A stretch of DNA of 64,000 bases from an uncultured Bryobacteraceae bacterium (GTDB lineage Bacteria; Acidobacteriota; Terriglobia; Bryobacterales; Bryobacteraceae), in contig CALKXJ010000005.1 in NCBI GenBank assembly GCA_938003835.1, forward strand, positions 124,001 through 188,000. The letters are read 5' to 3'. The position numbers and the translations under genes are program-made. Under the pieces are notes generated by a model. It had not been told where the DNA came from, did not search any database, and saw only the letters and a list, made by a program, of their open reading frames with translations. Below, piece by piece: positions 34,348 through 44,500 of this stretch. How positions within the stretch are numbered: position 1 is the stretch's first letter; each line of letters opens with the position of its first letter.

Positions 34348-35597
34348 GGGCCCCCCTCCATCGGAAGCGGTCCACCTGTCGCGGCTGCGCGAGCTCGCGC
34401 CTGCGGATGTTCCTCTCGCTCGGCGAAATGCCTCTGGCGAACTCCTTTCTCGCCGACCCCTCCGAGTTCGACACCGAAAAGCGCTTTCCGCTGGAGGTCT
34501 ACTTTTGCGAGGACTGCACGCTGGTACAGCTCCTGGATGTCATCGACCCGGAGGTGCTGTTCTCCAATTACGTTTACGTTTCGGGAACCTCCGAGACCAC
34601 GCGGGCCCACTATCGCCGCTATGCCGAGGCGATCGTCGAGCTGCTCGGCCTCGGCCCGGCCGACCTGGTGGTCGAGGTGGCGAGCAACGACGGAAGCCTG
34701 CTCGAGGAGTTCCAGCGCCGCGGCGTGCGGGTGCTGGGCGTAGAGCCGGCCCGCAACATCGCCGAGCAGGCCAACCGCAATGGCATTCCCACTGTCGAGC
34801 AGTTCTTCAACTCCGCGCTGGCGGTAGAGCTGCGTGAGGCACACGGCCCCGCCCGAGCCGTCCTGGCCAACAACGTGCTCGCCCATGTCGACGATCCGGT
34901 CGATTTCCTAACCGGCTGCCGGGAGCTCATCGATGGCGATGGCCTGGTGATCGTCGAGGTGCCTCATCTCAAAGAGCTGATCCTCAACCTCGAGTACGAC
35001 ACGATTTATCACGAGCACCTGTGCTACTTCTCGGCTGCGGCTCTGATCCGGCTGGCCGAGGCGGCGGGGCTCACCATCGTGCGCATGGATCGCGTGCCCG
35101 TGCACGGCGGTTCGCTCCGCATTTATGCCGGTCGAGCCGGGCGCGGGCGCGAGACGGGCGCCGGCGCGCTCGAGCTGGCGCGCGAGGAGCGGGAGCTGGG
35201 CCTCAGCGACGCCGCGCGCTACGAGCGCTTCGCCGGCGATGTCGCCGGAAACCGGCGCCGCCTGCTCGATTTGCTCGAGTCGCTTCGCGCCCAGGGACGG
35301 ACGCTCGCCGGCTACGGCGCGCCCGCCAAGGGCAACACGCTGCTCAATTACTGCGGCATCGATACGCGGCTGCTGCCCTTTACCGTGGATCGGAATCCGT
35401 GGAAAGTGGGGCGGTACACGCCCGGCATGCACATCCCGGTGTTGCCTGTGGCGGCGCTCGAGGAGCGCCGCCCGGATTACACCTTGATTCTGCCCTGGAA
35501 CATCGCCGGGGAGATCATCGCCCAGCAGGCCGGTTACCGGCGCGCGGGCGGGCGCTTCATCCTCCCGATTCCGGAACCTCGCATCCGAGACGTATGA
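34344..35597 (+). CDS. Sugar C-methyltransferase (NovU/TcaB9-like)
   Basis: The 417-residue SAM enzyme has a zinc site at the N terminus (Cys12, Cys15, Cys55, Cys58), LGEMPLANSFL, the SAM motif VVEVASNDGSLL at 109-120 and IYHEHLCYFS at 221-230. Tyr222 and His225 lie where TcaB9-type enzymes keep the catalytic residues. The C-terminal domain with YGAPAKGNTLLNYCG is also typical. It adds a methyl to C3 of a 4-keto-6-deoxy nucleotide sugar. The start is the GTG at 34344 overlapping the GT2 stop (GTGA). Confidence 0.9.
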   Translation: MRAPLHRKRSTCRGCASSRLRMFLSLGEMPLANSFLADPSEFDTEKRFPLEVYFCEDCTLVQLLDVIDPEVLFSNYVYVSGTSETTRAHYRRYAEAIVELLGLGPADLVVEVASNDGSLLEEFQRRGVRVLGVEPARNIAEQANRNGIPTVEQFFNSALAVELREAHGPARAVLANNVLAHVDDPVDFLTGCRELIDGDGLVIVEVPHLKELILNLEYDTIYHEHLCYFSAAALIRLAEAAGLTIVRMDRVPVHGGSLRIYAGRAGRGRETGAGALELAREERELGLSDAARYERFAGDVAGNRRRLLDLLESLRAQGRTLAGYGAPAKGNTLLNYCGIDTRLLPFTVDRNPWKVGRYTPGMHIPVLPVAALEERRPDYTLILPWNIAGEIIAQQAGYRRAGGRFILPIPEPRIRDV

Positions 35598-36364
35598 AGG
35601 TCGTGATTCTGGCCGGCGGGCGCGGCACGCGCCTGAGCGAAGAAACCACCACCAGGCCCAAGCCGATGGTCGAAATCGGCGGCCGCCCCATCCTCTGGCA
35701 CATTATGAACATCTACGCCAGCCACGGCTACAAAGATTTCCTCGTGGCCTGCGGCTACAAAGGCGAGATGATCAAGGAGTACTTCCACAATTTCTCGATC
35801 TTGAACAGCGACTATGTCGTCAATCTTCGCGACGGCTCGCGCGAGATCGTGAGCGGCTCCGGGCTGGACTGGCGCGTCGGCCTGATCGACACCGGTTTGG
35901 AGACGATGACGGGCGGCCGCCTGCTCCGGCTGCGCCCGTGGCTCGCCGAGGGGACATTCATGGTCACCTACGGCGACGGCGTGGGCGATATCGACATTAC
36001 AGGCCTGGTTGCCTTCCACCGCCGCCATGGCAAGCTAGCCACCGTCACCGCGGTGCACCCGCCGGCGCGCTTCGGCGGCCTGGTGCTCGACGGCGACGGC
36101 GTCGTCGAGTTCTCCGAGAAGCCCCAGACCGGCGAGGGCTGGATCAACGGCGGCTTCTTCGTCTTCGAGCCGGGCGTCCTCGACTACCTCACCGGTGACG
36201 ACACCATCCTGGAACGCGAGCCGCTCGAGCGGCTAGCCCGCGAAAGCCAGCTCATGGCGTGGCGTCACACCGGTTTCTGGCAGCCCATGGACACGCTGCG
36301 CGAAAAGGAACTGCTTGAAACCCTTTGGGCCTCCGGCAAGGCCCCCTGGAAGATCTGGAAGTGA
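35594..36364 (+). CDS. rfbF: Glucose-1-phosphate cytidylyltransferase
   Basis: The 256-residue nucleotidyltransferase starts [19 protein letters not shown], with the signature GGxGTRL and PKPMVEIGG, then [10 protein letters not shown] (metal-binding Asp) and the C-terminal [10 protein letters not shown]. Length and motifs fit RfbF, which makes CDP-glucose from CTP and glucose 1-phosphate. The ATG overlaps the methyltransferase stop (ATGA) and the stop overlaps the rfbG start (GTGA). Confidence 0.93.
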   Translation: MKVVILAGGRGTRLSEETTTRPKPMVEIGGRPILWHIMNIYASHGYKDFLVACGYKGEMIKEYFHNFSILNSDYVVNLRDGSREIVSGSGLDWRVGLIDTGLETMTGGRLLRLRPWLAEGTFMVTYGDGVGDIDITGLVAFHRRHGKLATVTAVHPPARFGGLVLDGDGVVEFSEKPQTGEGWINGGFFVFEPGVLDYLTGDDTILEREPLERLARESQLMAWRHTGFWQPMDTLREKELLETLWASGKAPWKIWK

Positions 36365-37368
36365 GTTTCTGGAGCGACCGCAACGTCTTTGTCACCGGCG
36401 CCACCGGCCTGCTCGGTTCCTGGCTGGTCGAGGCGCTCCTCGAGCACGGGGCCCAGGTCACCTGCCTGGTTCGCGACTGGGTGCCCGCGAGCAAGCTGGT
36501 CCGCGACGGGCTGCTCGAGCGCACCAATGTGGTCCGCGGCGAACTCGAGGATCTGGCGCTGCTCGTCCGCGCGCTGAACGAGTACGAGATCGACACGGTC
36601 TTCCATCTGGGCGCCCAGACGATCGTGGGCGCCGCCAACCGCTCGCCGGTCGCGACCTTCGAGAGCAACGTCGCAGGCACCTGGAATCTGCTCGAGGCCT
36701 GCCGCCTGATGCCGAAGCGGATCGAACGGATCGTCATCGCCTCGAGTGACAAGGCATACGGGGCGCACCCCAGGTTGCCCTATACGGAGGAGTTCCCCCT
36801 TCAGGGGCGCTACCCCTACGATGCCTCGAAGGCCTGCGCCGAACTGGTGGCCTTCTCCTACTTCCACACCTACGGCCTGCCCCTGGCCATCACGCGCTGC
36901 GGGAATCTGTTCGGGGGCGGAGACCTGAACTTCAACCGGCTGGTGCCCGGGACCATCCGGGCGGCCCTGCGCGACGAGCCGCCCGTGATCCGCAGCGACG
37001 GCACGCTCGTGCGCGACTACTTCTATGTCCGCGACGCCGTCAGCGCATATCTCCTGCTGGCGGAGAATCTCCCCCACCGGGACCTGCTCGGCGAGGCCTT
37101 CAACTTCGGCAACGAGCGCCCGCTCTCGGTGCTCGAGATGGTGCGGCTGATCCTGGACCTTTGCGGCAAGACAACGCTCGAGCCGAAGATCCGGAACGAG
37201 GCCACTCACGAGATTCCCGAGCAGGCGCTCGATTGTTCGAAGGCGCGCCGCCTGCTCGGCTGGCAGCCCCGGTACACGCTCGAAGAGGCGCTCCGGGAGA
37301 CGATTCAGTGGTACTGGGAGCGGTCGGTGGCTGAGCGTTCGCACCCGCTAGTGGGAGGGCACGCCTGA
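36361..37368 (+). CDS. rfbG: CDP-glucose 4,6-dehydratase
   Basis: The 335-residue extended SDR has [36 protein letters not shown] and the YxxxK pair in YDASK, then [15 protein letters not shown]. These are hallmarks of RfbG, which makes CDP-4-keto-6-deoxyglucose. The start is GTG at 36361, inside the GTGA overlap with rfbF. The open frame further upstream is a shadow of rfbF. The product is the expected substrate of the C-methyltransferase in this operon. Confidence 0.92.
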   Translation: MSFWSDRNVFVTGATGLLGSWLVEALLEHGAQVTCLVRDWVPASKLVRDGLLERTNVVRGELEDLALLVRALNEYEIDTVFHLGAQTIVGAANRSPVATFESNVAGTWNLLEACRLMPKRIERIVIASSDKAYGAHPRLPYTEEFPLQGRYPYDASKACAELVAFSYFHTYGLPLAITRCGNLFGGGDLNFNRLVPGTIRAALRDEPPVIRSDGTLVRDYFYVRDAVSAYLLLAENLPHRDLLGEAFNFGNERPLSVLEMVRLILDLCGKTTLEPKIRNEATHEIPEQALDCSKARRLLGWQPRYTLEEALRETIQWYWERSVAERSHPLVGGHA

Positions 37369-37370
37369 GG

Positions 37371-38783
37371 ATGAGTCGCCCCGCGGTGGCCATCCTGGGC
37401 GCCGGGCCGGCGGGCCTGGGGGCGGCCCTCCGGCTGTCGCGCCGCGGCGTATTCGACGTAGCCGTGTTCGAGCGCGGGCGCTCGGTCGGGGGCAACGCGG
37501 GCTCGTTTGAAGTCGATGGGCTCAGAGTCGATTACGGCAGCCACCGGCTTCATCCCTCCTGCCAGCCGGAGATTCTCGCCGACATCCGCACCCTGCTCGG
37601 AGCCGACTTGCTCGACAGGCCCCGCCACGGCCGCATCCGCCTGCGGGGCCGCTGGGTCCATTTCCCGCTCCAGCCCCTCGACCTCATGCGGAATCTGCCG
37701 GTGGGTTTTCTGGCCGGCGTCGCGGGTGACGCCCTGATCAAGCCCTTGCGGCTGAAGGCAGGCGACTCGTTCGCGAGCGTGCTCGAGCGCGGCCTCGGCC
37801 GCACCATCTGCCGCGATTTTTACTTCCCCTACGCGGTGAAGATGTGGGGCCTGGCGCCGGAGGAGATCGACCCCGTGCAGGCCGAGCGGCGCGTCTCCGC
37901 CGGCTCGCTGGTGAAGATGGCGCGCAAGATCCTCCATGCCGTGCCGGGATTCAAACCGCCCGGGGCAGGCCGCTTCTACTATCCGCGCCGGGGCTACGGC
38001 CAGATCAGCGAGGCATACTTCGAGGCCGCGCGTCGCGCCGGCGTCGAGGTGCATTTCGGAACGACGGTCACAGCCGTGGAATGGCGCGACGGCCGCGCCC
38101 TGGCGGTGCGGGCGTCTTCGGCGGAGGCGGAGTTGCGCCTGGAGACGCAGCAGGTCCTCTCGACGATTTCGCTGCCCGTACTGGTGCGCGCGCTCGATCC
38201 GCCCGCGCCGCCTGTGGTGCTCGAGGCGGCAGGCGCGCTGCGCTACCGGGCGATGATCCTCATTTACCTGGTGCTCGAGGCTGACCGCTTCACCGAGTAC
38301 GACGCGCACTACTTCCCGGAGCTCGACATCCCGATCACGCGCCTGTCGGAGCCCAAGAATTATTCGCTTGCCGACGCGCCGGGCATGACGGTTCTTTGCG
38401 CGGAGCTGCCCTGCCGCACGGCTGACCCGGTCTGGAGCGCCTCCGACGGGGAGCTGGGGCAGCTCGTGCTGGGAGCGCTGGAACGCGCGGCGATCCCCGT
38501 GCGCGCGCCTCTGCGGCGCGTCCTCACCCGCCGGCTCGAACAAGCCTACCCGATTTACCGGCGCGGGTGGCGCGAGCCCTTCGACCGCATCGACGAGTTC
38601 CTCGATTCCATTGATGGCCTGATCACGTTCGGCCGCCAGGGCCTGTTCGCCCACGACAACACCCATCACGCCCTCGCCATGGCCTACGCCGCCGCCGATT
38701 GCCTCGACGAGCAGGGTGAGTTCGACCGCAGGCGCTGGGCGGCGCACCGGCTCGAGTTCCAGTCTCACGTGGTCGAAGACTGA
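37371..38783 (+). CDS. FAD-dependent amine-oxidase-like protein of the glycan operon
   Basis: The 470-residue protein has a dinucleotide motif LGAGPAGLGAALRL, the GG motif RSVGGNAGSF and GSHRLHP. A C-terminal FAD-contact region contains HHALAMAYAAADC. It resembles the NAD(P)/FAD oxidoreductases related to protoporphyrinogen oxidase and UDP-galactopyranose mutase that recur in exopolysaccharide clusters. The reaction is unknown. It begins 2 bases after rfbG, so it belongs to the operon. I considered HpnE, but the HR-x-H-P and gene context fit the glycan family better. Confidence 0.78.
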   Translation: MSRPAVAILGAGPAGLGAALRLSRRGVFDVAVFERGRSVGGNAGSFEVDGLRVDYGSHRLHPSCQPEILADIRTLLGADLLDRPRHGRIRLRGRWVHFPLQPLDLMRNLPVGFLAGVAGDALIKPLRLKAGDSFASVLERGLGRTICRDFYFPYAVKMWGLAPEEIDPVQAERRVSAGSLVKMARKILHAVPGFKPPGAGRFYYPRRGYGQISEAYFEAARRAGVEVHFGTTVTAVEWRDGRALAVRASSAEAELRLETQQVLSTISLPVLVRALDPPAPPVVLEAAGALRYRAMILIYLVLEADRFTEYDAHYFPELDIPITRLSEPKNYSLADAPGMTVLCAELPCRTADPVWSASDGELGQLVLGALERAAIPVRAPLRRVLTRRLEQAYPIYRRGWREPFDRIDEFLDSIDGLITFGRQGLFAHDNTHHALAMAYAAADCLDEQGEFDRRRWAAHRLEFQSHVVED

Positions 38784-38812
38784 CACGCCCGCGGCGGTTA
38801 AGATGAGGGGTT

Positions 38813-39613
38813 ATGCCTCGAAGCCGCACCCCCGTGATGGCGGGCAACTGGAAGATGTACAAGACGCCCGCCGAAACCGTTGCCTTCTTTGAGCAGTTCC
38901 TGCCACTCGTGGCCGGCGCGGATCACCGCCGGATCGTCATCTGTCCGCCCTTCGTCAACCTGGCCGCGGCCGTGCAGGCCAGCGCGCAAAGCGCTGTCGA
39001 GATCGGCGGGCAGGATCTGTACTGGGAGCGCGAAGGCGCCTACACCGGCGAGGTGTCCGGCGAGATGCTGGCGGCGGTGGGCTGCCGCTGGGTGATCGTC
39101 GGACACAGCGAGCGCCGGCAGTACTTCGGCGAAACCGACGCTTCGGTTTTGAAAAAGACCGCCGCGGCGCTCCGCGCGGGCCTGACGCCGATCGTCTGCG
39201 TCGGCGAGCGGTTAGAGGAGCGCGAAGCGGGCCGGACCGAGCAGGTGCTGGCTCGCCAGTTTGCCGGCGGCGTCGCCGGCCTGTCTGCCGAAGAGTTCGC
39301 GCGGATCGTCATCGCCTACGAGCCGGTCTGGGCCATCGGAACCGGCAAGACCGCCACGCCCCAGATCGCCGCCGAGGCCCATGCCTTCCTCCGTGCGCAG
39401 GCCCGTGCGCGCTATGGCGAGACCGCAGCGGCGGGACTGCGGATTCTCTACGGCGGCAGCGTCAAGCCGTCGAACATCCAAGGCCTGATGGCCGAGGAGG
39501 AGATCGACGGGGTGCTGGTGGGCGGGGCGAGCCTGGAGCCGGCCTCCTTTGCCGCCATCGTCGGCTGGGAAAATGGGGACAGTATACTCAATCCCCAATT
39601 TCGGCCCGCCTGA
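38813..39613 (+). CDS. tpiA: Triosephosphate isomerase with repeat-derived C-terminal tail
   Basis: The 266-residue protein has all TIM active-site elements: GNWKMYK (Lys14), VGHSERR (His), AYEPVWAIGTG (Glu) and the phosphate loop YGGSVKP. It interconverts dihydroxyacetone phosphate and glyceraldehyde 3-phosphate. The native protein should end near VGWE; the final residues NGDSILNPQFRPA are encoded by an inserted REP-like repeat. The stop codon lies in the loop between two inverted repeat copies. Confidence 0.95.
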   Translation: MPRSRTPVMAGNWKMYKTPAETVAFFEQFLPLVAGADHRRIVICPPFVNLAAAVQASAQSAVEIGGQDLYWEREGAYTGEVSGEMLAAVGCRWVIVGHSERRQYFGETDASVLKKTAAALRAGLTPIVCVGERLEEREAGRTEQVLARQFAGGVAGLSAEEFARIVIAYEPVWAIGTGKTATPQIAAEAHAFLRAQARARYGETAAAGLRILYGGSVKPSNIQGLMAEEEIDGVLVGGASLEPASFAAIVGWENGDSILNPQFRPA

Positions 39614-39655
39614 GCCCCAGAAATTCGGGATTGAGTGTACTGTCACCGAATTTCC
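39568..39655. repeat. REP-like repeat, inverted pair (copy B)
   Basis: Arm 1 (39568-39602) contains GACAGTATACTCAATCCC; arm 2 (39620-39655) carries the reverse complement with a few changes. The two can form a hairpin of about 35 bp with a 17-base loop. The tpiA stop (39611-39613) lies in the loop and the mutL ATG starts one base after arm 2. The paired arrangement matches BIME-type REP doublets. Confidence 0.8.
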
Positions 39656-41581
39656 ATGGGCCGCATACGGATCTTGCCGGACGCTGTCGCCAACAAGATC
39701 GCTGCCGGCGAGGTGGTCGAGCGGCCCGCTTCGGTGGTCAAGGAGCTGCTCGAGAACTCGCTCGATGCCGGCGCCGGCTCGGTACGCATCGAGGTGGAGA
39801 AGGGGGGCCGCCGGCTCATCCGCGTCGTCGACGACGGCTGCGGGATGATGCGCGACGACGCGATGCTGGCCTTCGAACGCCACGCCACGAGCAAGCTGGC
39901 GGATGCGGGCGATCTGCTGGCGATCGCGACTCTTGGTTTTCGCGGTGAAGCACTGCCCTCCATCGCCGCCGTCTCCCGGCTGGAGCTCATCACCAAAACG
40001 GCGAATGAGCAAGTGGGCACACGGGTGGAGATCGCGGGCGGAAAGCTGCTGCGCTGTGACGATGCGGCCTCGCCGGTCGGGACGGCCGTGACCGTGCGCG
40101 ACCTGTTCTATAACGTCCCGGCGCGGAAGAAATTCCTGCGCTCGGAGCAAACTGAGCTGGCGCAGATCGCCTCCCTGGTCACGCACCACGCGCTGGCGCA
40201 CCCGGAGAAGAGCTTCGAACTCCGCCATGAAGGCAAGCCGCTGCTCGAGGCACCGGCCGTTGCGACACCCGGCGAGCGCGTCTTTCAAATCTTCGGCAGC
40301 CAGACCTTTGCCGAGCTGATCGAGCTCGCCGAGCGCACGGCGACGCTGGAGGCGCCCGCGGCGGAAGGACAGCCTCCGGAGCAGCGCCGCTTCCGTCTCA
40401 CAGGCTTCATCAGCCGCCCGCAGCTCCGCAAGCTCAACCGCAACTCGTTATTCATCTTCGTCAACCGGCGTCCGGTGCGCGACCGGCTGATTCTGCATGC
40501 CATCGCTGCGGCCTACCACAACGTGCTCCCGCCCGGCGCCTATCCGGTGGCCCTGCTTTTTCTCGACTGCGACTACGACGAGGTGGACGTCAATGTCCAC
40601 CCGGCGAAAGCCGAGGTTCGCTTCCGCCACGCCGGCTTCGTCCACGACTTCATCCGTGACGCCGTGCGGGCGCAGCTCGTCGAATCGCGCCCGGCCTCGA
40701 GCCTTCCCGCGGCGGTGATGAAGCCGCCCCAGCCGGCCGCCGAGCTGCCCTTCTCCGATTTCACACAAGCGATCGAGAACCAGAGCTTCGACCGCCCGCC
40801 AAGCGAGCTCGAGGCTCCGGCCGGCGAACAGCCCCCTGAAATCACGCTCCGTTCGCCGGCTGCCCCCGCTCCGCGGCTCGATTTCGGCTCCGCACCCATC
40901 GAGCTCCCGGAGCAGGCGGGCCAGGTCCGGCTGAAGATCCCCGACAGCCACGGCCCTTTGCCTGAGGGCGCCTGGCAACCGGAGGCGCCCGATCTGGCGG
41001 CGCTCCGAGATCTCCGGCCGCTCGGCCAGCTCCATAACAGCTTCATCGTTGCCGCAGGCGCCGACGGGCTCTGGATCATCGACCAGCATGTGGCTCACGA
41101 GCGGATTCTCTTCGAGCACCTGTTGCGCCAGCGGGCCTCGGGAAGCGTCGAGCGCCAGCAGCTGCTGTTGCCGATCGTGCTCGAGCTCACGCCGGCGCAG
41201 ATGGCCGACTACGAGCGCATTGCGCAAGAGCTGGCCGCCTCGGGCTTCGACATCGAGCCGTTTGGGGCGCGCGCCCTGGCGGTGAAGGCGGCCCCGGCGG
41301 CCTTGTCGGCCGCCGACATCGAGAACGTCGTTTTCGAGATTCTCGAGATCGCCGAGAGCGAGCTGCGCCGGCTCTCGCTCGAGGACCTGCGCCGCGCCGT
41401 AGCGGCGTCGGTGGCCTGTCGCGCGGCCATCAAGGTGAATACGCCGCTCGAGCCGGCCAAGATCGACTGGCTGCTTCAGGCGCTGGCGCGGACCGACTGC
41501 CCGATGAGCTGCCCGCACGGCCGGCCCATCGCCCTGCGTTACGCGACGCGCGAGATCCTAAAGAGCTTCCACCGGATCTGA
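39656..41581 (+). CDS. mutL: DNA mismatch repair protein MutL
   Basis: The 641-residue protein has the GHKL ATPase motifs: VVKELLENSLDAG (Glu30, Asn34), DDGCGM and ATLGFRGEALPSI. The C-terminal dimerisation and nuclease domain has IDQHVAHERILFE and CPHGRP, so it should be an endonuclease-type MutL, although the metal motif reads DQHV rather than DQHA. A Pro/Ala/Glu-rich linker covers about residues 350-450. The ATG directly follows a REP-like repeat, leaving no Shine-Dalgarno site; the open frame seven codons further is repeat sequence. Confidence 0.95.
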   Translation: MGRIRILPDAVANKIAAGEVVERPASVVKELLENSLDAGAGSVRIEVEKGGRRLIRVVDDGCGMMRDDAMLAFERHATSKLADAGDLLAIATLGFRGEALPSIAAVSRLELITKTANEQVGTRVEIAGGKLLRCDDAASPVGTAVTVRDLFYNVPARKKFLRSEQTELAQIASLVTHHALAHPEKSFELRHEGKPLLEAPAVATPGERVFQIFGSQTFAELIELAERTATLEAPAAEGQPPEQRRFRLTGFISRPQLRKLNRNSLFIFVNRRPVRDRLILHAIAAAYHNVLPPGAYPVALLFLDCDYDEVDVNVHPAKAEVRFRHAGFVHDFIRDAVRAQLVESRPASSLPAAVMKPPQPAAELPFSDFTQAIENQSFDRPPSELEAPAGEQPPEITLRSPAAPAPRLDFGSAPIELPEQAGQVRLKIPDSHGPLPEGAWQPEAPDLAALRDLRPLGQLHNSFIVAAGADGLWIIDQHVAHERILFEHLLRQRASGSVERQQLLLPIVLELTPAQMADYERIAQELAASGFDIEPFGARALAVKAAPAALSAADIENVVFEILEIAESELRRLSLEDLRRAVAASVACRAAIKVNTPLEPAKIDWLLQALARTDCPMSCPHGRPIALRYATREILKSFHRI

Positions 41582-41595
41582 GCGGCCGCGCGAGC

Positions 41596-44500
41596 TCACC
41601 ACTCGACGCGGCCCACCACGATATGGTGCATGCGCGAGGTGCCGATGTCGGAGAAGCTGCCGCGCCCGATCCCGGCGAAGGTGCCGAAATTGGCCCGGTT
41701 AGTCAGGTTGAAGACCGAGTTTGGATCAGCAAACTGCGGCTCTTTCGTCGGGTTGTTGACGTCCCAGCGGAGCTGGAAGCGCACACGCTCGGTAATGTTG
41801 AACCATTTCGACATCGACAACTGCGTCCACTTCAACCCTGGCGCCTCGAAGGTATTCCGGCCCAGGTTCCCTGCCGTGAACGGGTCCGGATAGGCAAAGG
41901 CATCCCAGTTGAAGTAGCGGTTCTGCGCGCTGAGCGGGAACCGATGGGGGCCGATGTCCCAGTTCTTGACCACGCCTTGCTGGTGCGGCAAGACGGCATT
42001 GGGCCGGCGTACGCCGGGCAGGTAGCGGTGCGGGCTGCCGTCGAAGGTGACGCTCACCGGCGGCCCGCTCTGGAAGGTCTGCGTCCAGGCAAAATCCCAG
42101 CCGCCAAAGGCCCAGTGACTCCAACCGCCCGAGTTCATCCACCGGCGTCCCTTGCCGAAGGGTAACTCCGCGGTGAAGACGCTGACGAAACGATGCCGGA
42201 TATCGTAATTGGCTCGCCCTTTCTCCAGACTCCGGTTGTACCAGGTGATGCCGGAGGCGCCGCCGTCGGCATCGGCATTATTCAAGGTCTTGCCCCACTG
42301 GTAGAAGGCATTGAGCGTCACGCCCGACGAATAGCGCTTTTCGAAGCGCAGCGTGCCCATATGATGCGTGTTGTGGCCGTAGTTGGCGTAGTGCTGGATG
42401 CTGCCGAACTGGGTAAAGGGCTTGTAGTTCTGCACCGCCTGGAAGATCTGGTTCAACACCGCCAGGTCACGCGAGATGTCCAGTCGCACGACGTTGATGT
42501 CCCAATTGTTGAGCAACCCGATGCCGGCCGAGCCCTGGTAGAGGAGCTCCGTCACCCAGGTGGGCGAGAGCTGGTATTGGATGCCGGCCGACCACATCTG
42601 CACGTACGGCAGTCGCATGTTCGGGTCATACCAGGAAGCGGCCCGGCCGGCATAGTTGGTGCCCTGGAAGGGAACGCTGCCGTCGGGCGCCAGAGTGAAA
42701 CGGATGGGCGGCGGGCCCTGAGACAGGTAAAAGGCCACGCGCGGGTCGCCCGGCGGGGGTTGCACTACTGCGGTCGCCAAATACTCCTCGAAATTCTGGT
42801 TGGTGCCGTTGGTCATCAGGTCGACGTGAGTGATGCCGTAGCTCGCCCGGAAGACCGCCCGCGGATGGAAGGTCCAGGCCATGCCCAGGCGAGGCGCGAA
42901 GTTGTTCAGATCCTTGCCGGCCAGCGGGCGCTTGCCGTGCACGATGGCTCCCGCCCGCCCGGTGAGCGGATCGATCGCCGCCGGATCGAACTGGGACTGC
43001 TGGCCGTATTTGGTAATGAAGGGCGATTCGTAGCTCCAGCGCACGCCGAGCTCGAGCGTCAAGTTGCGCGCGGGCCGCCAACTGTCCTGCACGTACCAGG
43101 CGTGATGCCACCAACGCGGTAGCCAGGTCGCGGCATTATCGGTAAAATCCGCCCGGATGACCGAACCCAGCAGAAATGCGGCGAAGTCGTTGCCCGTGTT
43201 CGGGCGAAACGGAAAATCGGTGCCGCCCATCCGGTAGCGGCCCGAAGGGAAGGTCTCGGCCAGCGCATTGTAACGCGTGCGGATCAGCTCGTAGCCGAGC
43301 TTGAAGGTGTGCCGGTTGTAGACCTTCGTAAAGTTTTCCTGGAAGGTGAAGTCCTCGCCGACTTCCTGGCTTCTTCCCCCGGGACCGAAACCGTAGAAGC
43401 GCGCGCCGCCGGCGGTGAGGAAATCGGGAAAGGTTCGCGAGTCGACGTTGGGAATGCCCAGTTTGCCCGCCCAGCCTTGCCCGTAGGTTTCCGGAGTTGC
43501 CGTGAAGGTCCGCCGGTTCATGCCGAGGCGAATCTCGTTGATCATCGTGGGGCCGAGGGTGTAAGTGTCAGAAATCACGATGTTGTGCTGCTTGATGGGT
43601 TGGACGTAGATGTTGCCGTAAAGGGTGTTCACCTCTTCGCGCAACGGCCGCACCGGCCGAGTCAGGCTCCGGTGGTCCACCAGCGAGTAGCGCCCGAAGA
43701 TCTTGTGCATGGAAGTGAACTGGTGGTCGATCTTGGCGTCGTAACGCCGAAAGTCGTAGGCGCCGAAAGCGGGAATGGTGAGATTGTTGTTCGGTCCGTT
43801 GGCCGTGATGTCGCCCGTCTGGGTCTGGTCGCGCCAGGGCTTGAGCTCGAGGACCTTGCGCGCCACGGGATCGAAGCGGGCCTGCGGGATGCGGTTGCCC
43901 GGGAACGGATCGCGCACCCAGGTGTTGCCCTCCAGGCGCGTCGAAGCCGGGTCGTAGATCGGCAGGCCGCGCCCGCCAAAGGAAAAATCACCGGCGTACA
44001 TCTCGGGCGAAGGCACCGTGCCGATGAACGTCTCCGATACCTTCTCCCAGTGCTGCTGGAAGCCGAAGAACCAGAAGGTCTTATCCTTTCGGATCGGCCC
44101 GGAAGCCGTGGCGCCCCACTCGTGATAATCGAAGGCGCCGGTGCGCGGCAACTGTTCAAGGAAGGCCCGGTGGATCAACTTGCCGTTGGTGTAGCGGTCC
44201 TCGACCGAGCCATGGAAAGCGTTGGTGCCGCTTTTGAAGACCGCGGTGAACAGTCCGCCGGCCGAATGGCCGAATTCGGCCGGCGTGCCCGTGGTCCACA
44301 GCTTGAACTCCTGGATGGAGTCGAGCGAGGTGATCATCGTCCGCGTATAGTCGCCGACCTGACCCACGACCGGCTCCTTGGCGTTGACGCCGTCCAGGGC
44401 GTAGCCGAGGGCGCGCTGGCGCTGGCCGACGGCATGCTGCCCGTTGATGTTGGTCATGCCGGGCATGTAGAGCAGGACGCGGTGCATGAACTTCTGCATG

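Noticed and set aside
37371-38783. HpnE (hydroxysqualene dehydroxylase)
   Set aside because: The FAD protein is coupled to the CDP-sugar genes and its GSHRLHP region fits the glycan-cluster oxidoreductases better.
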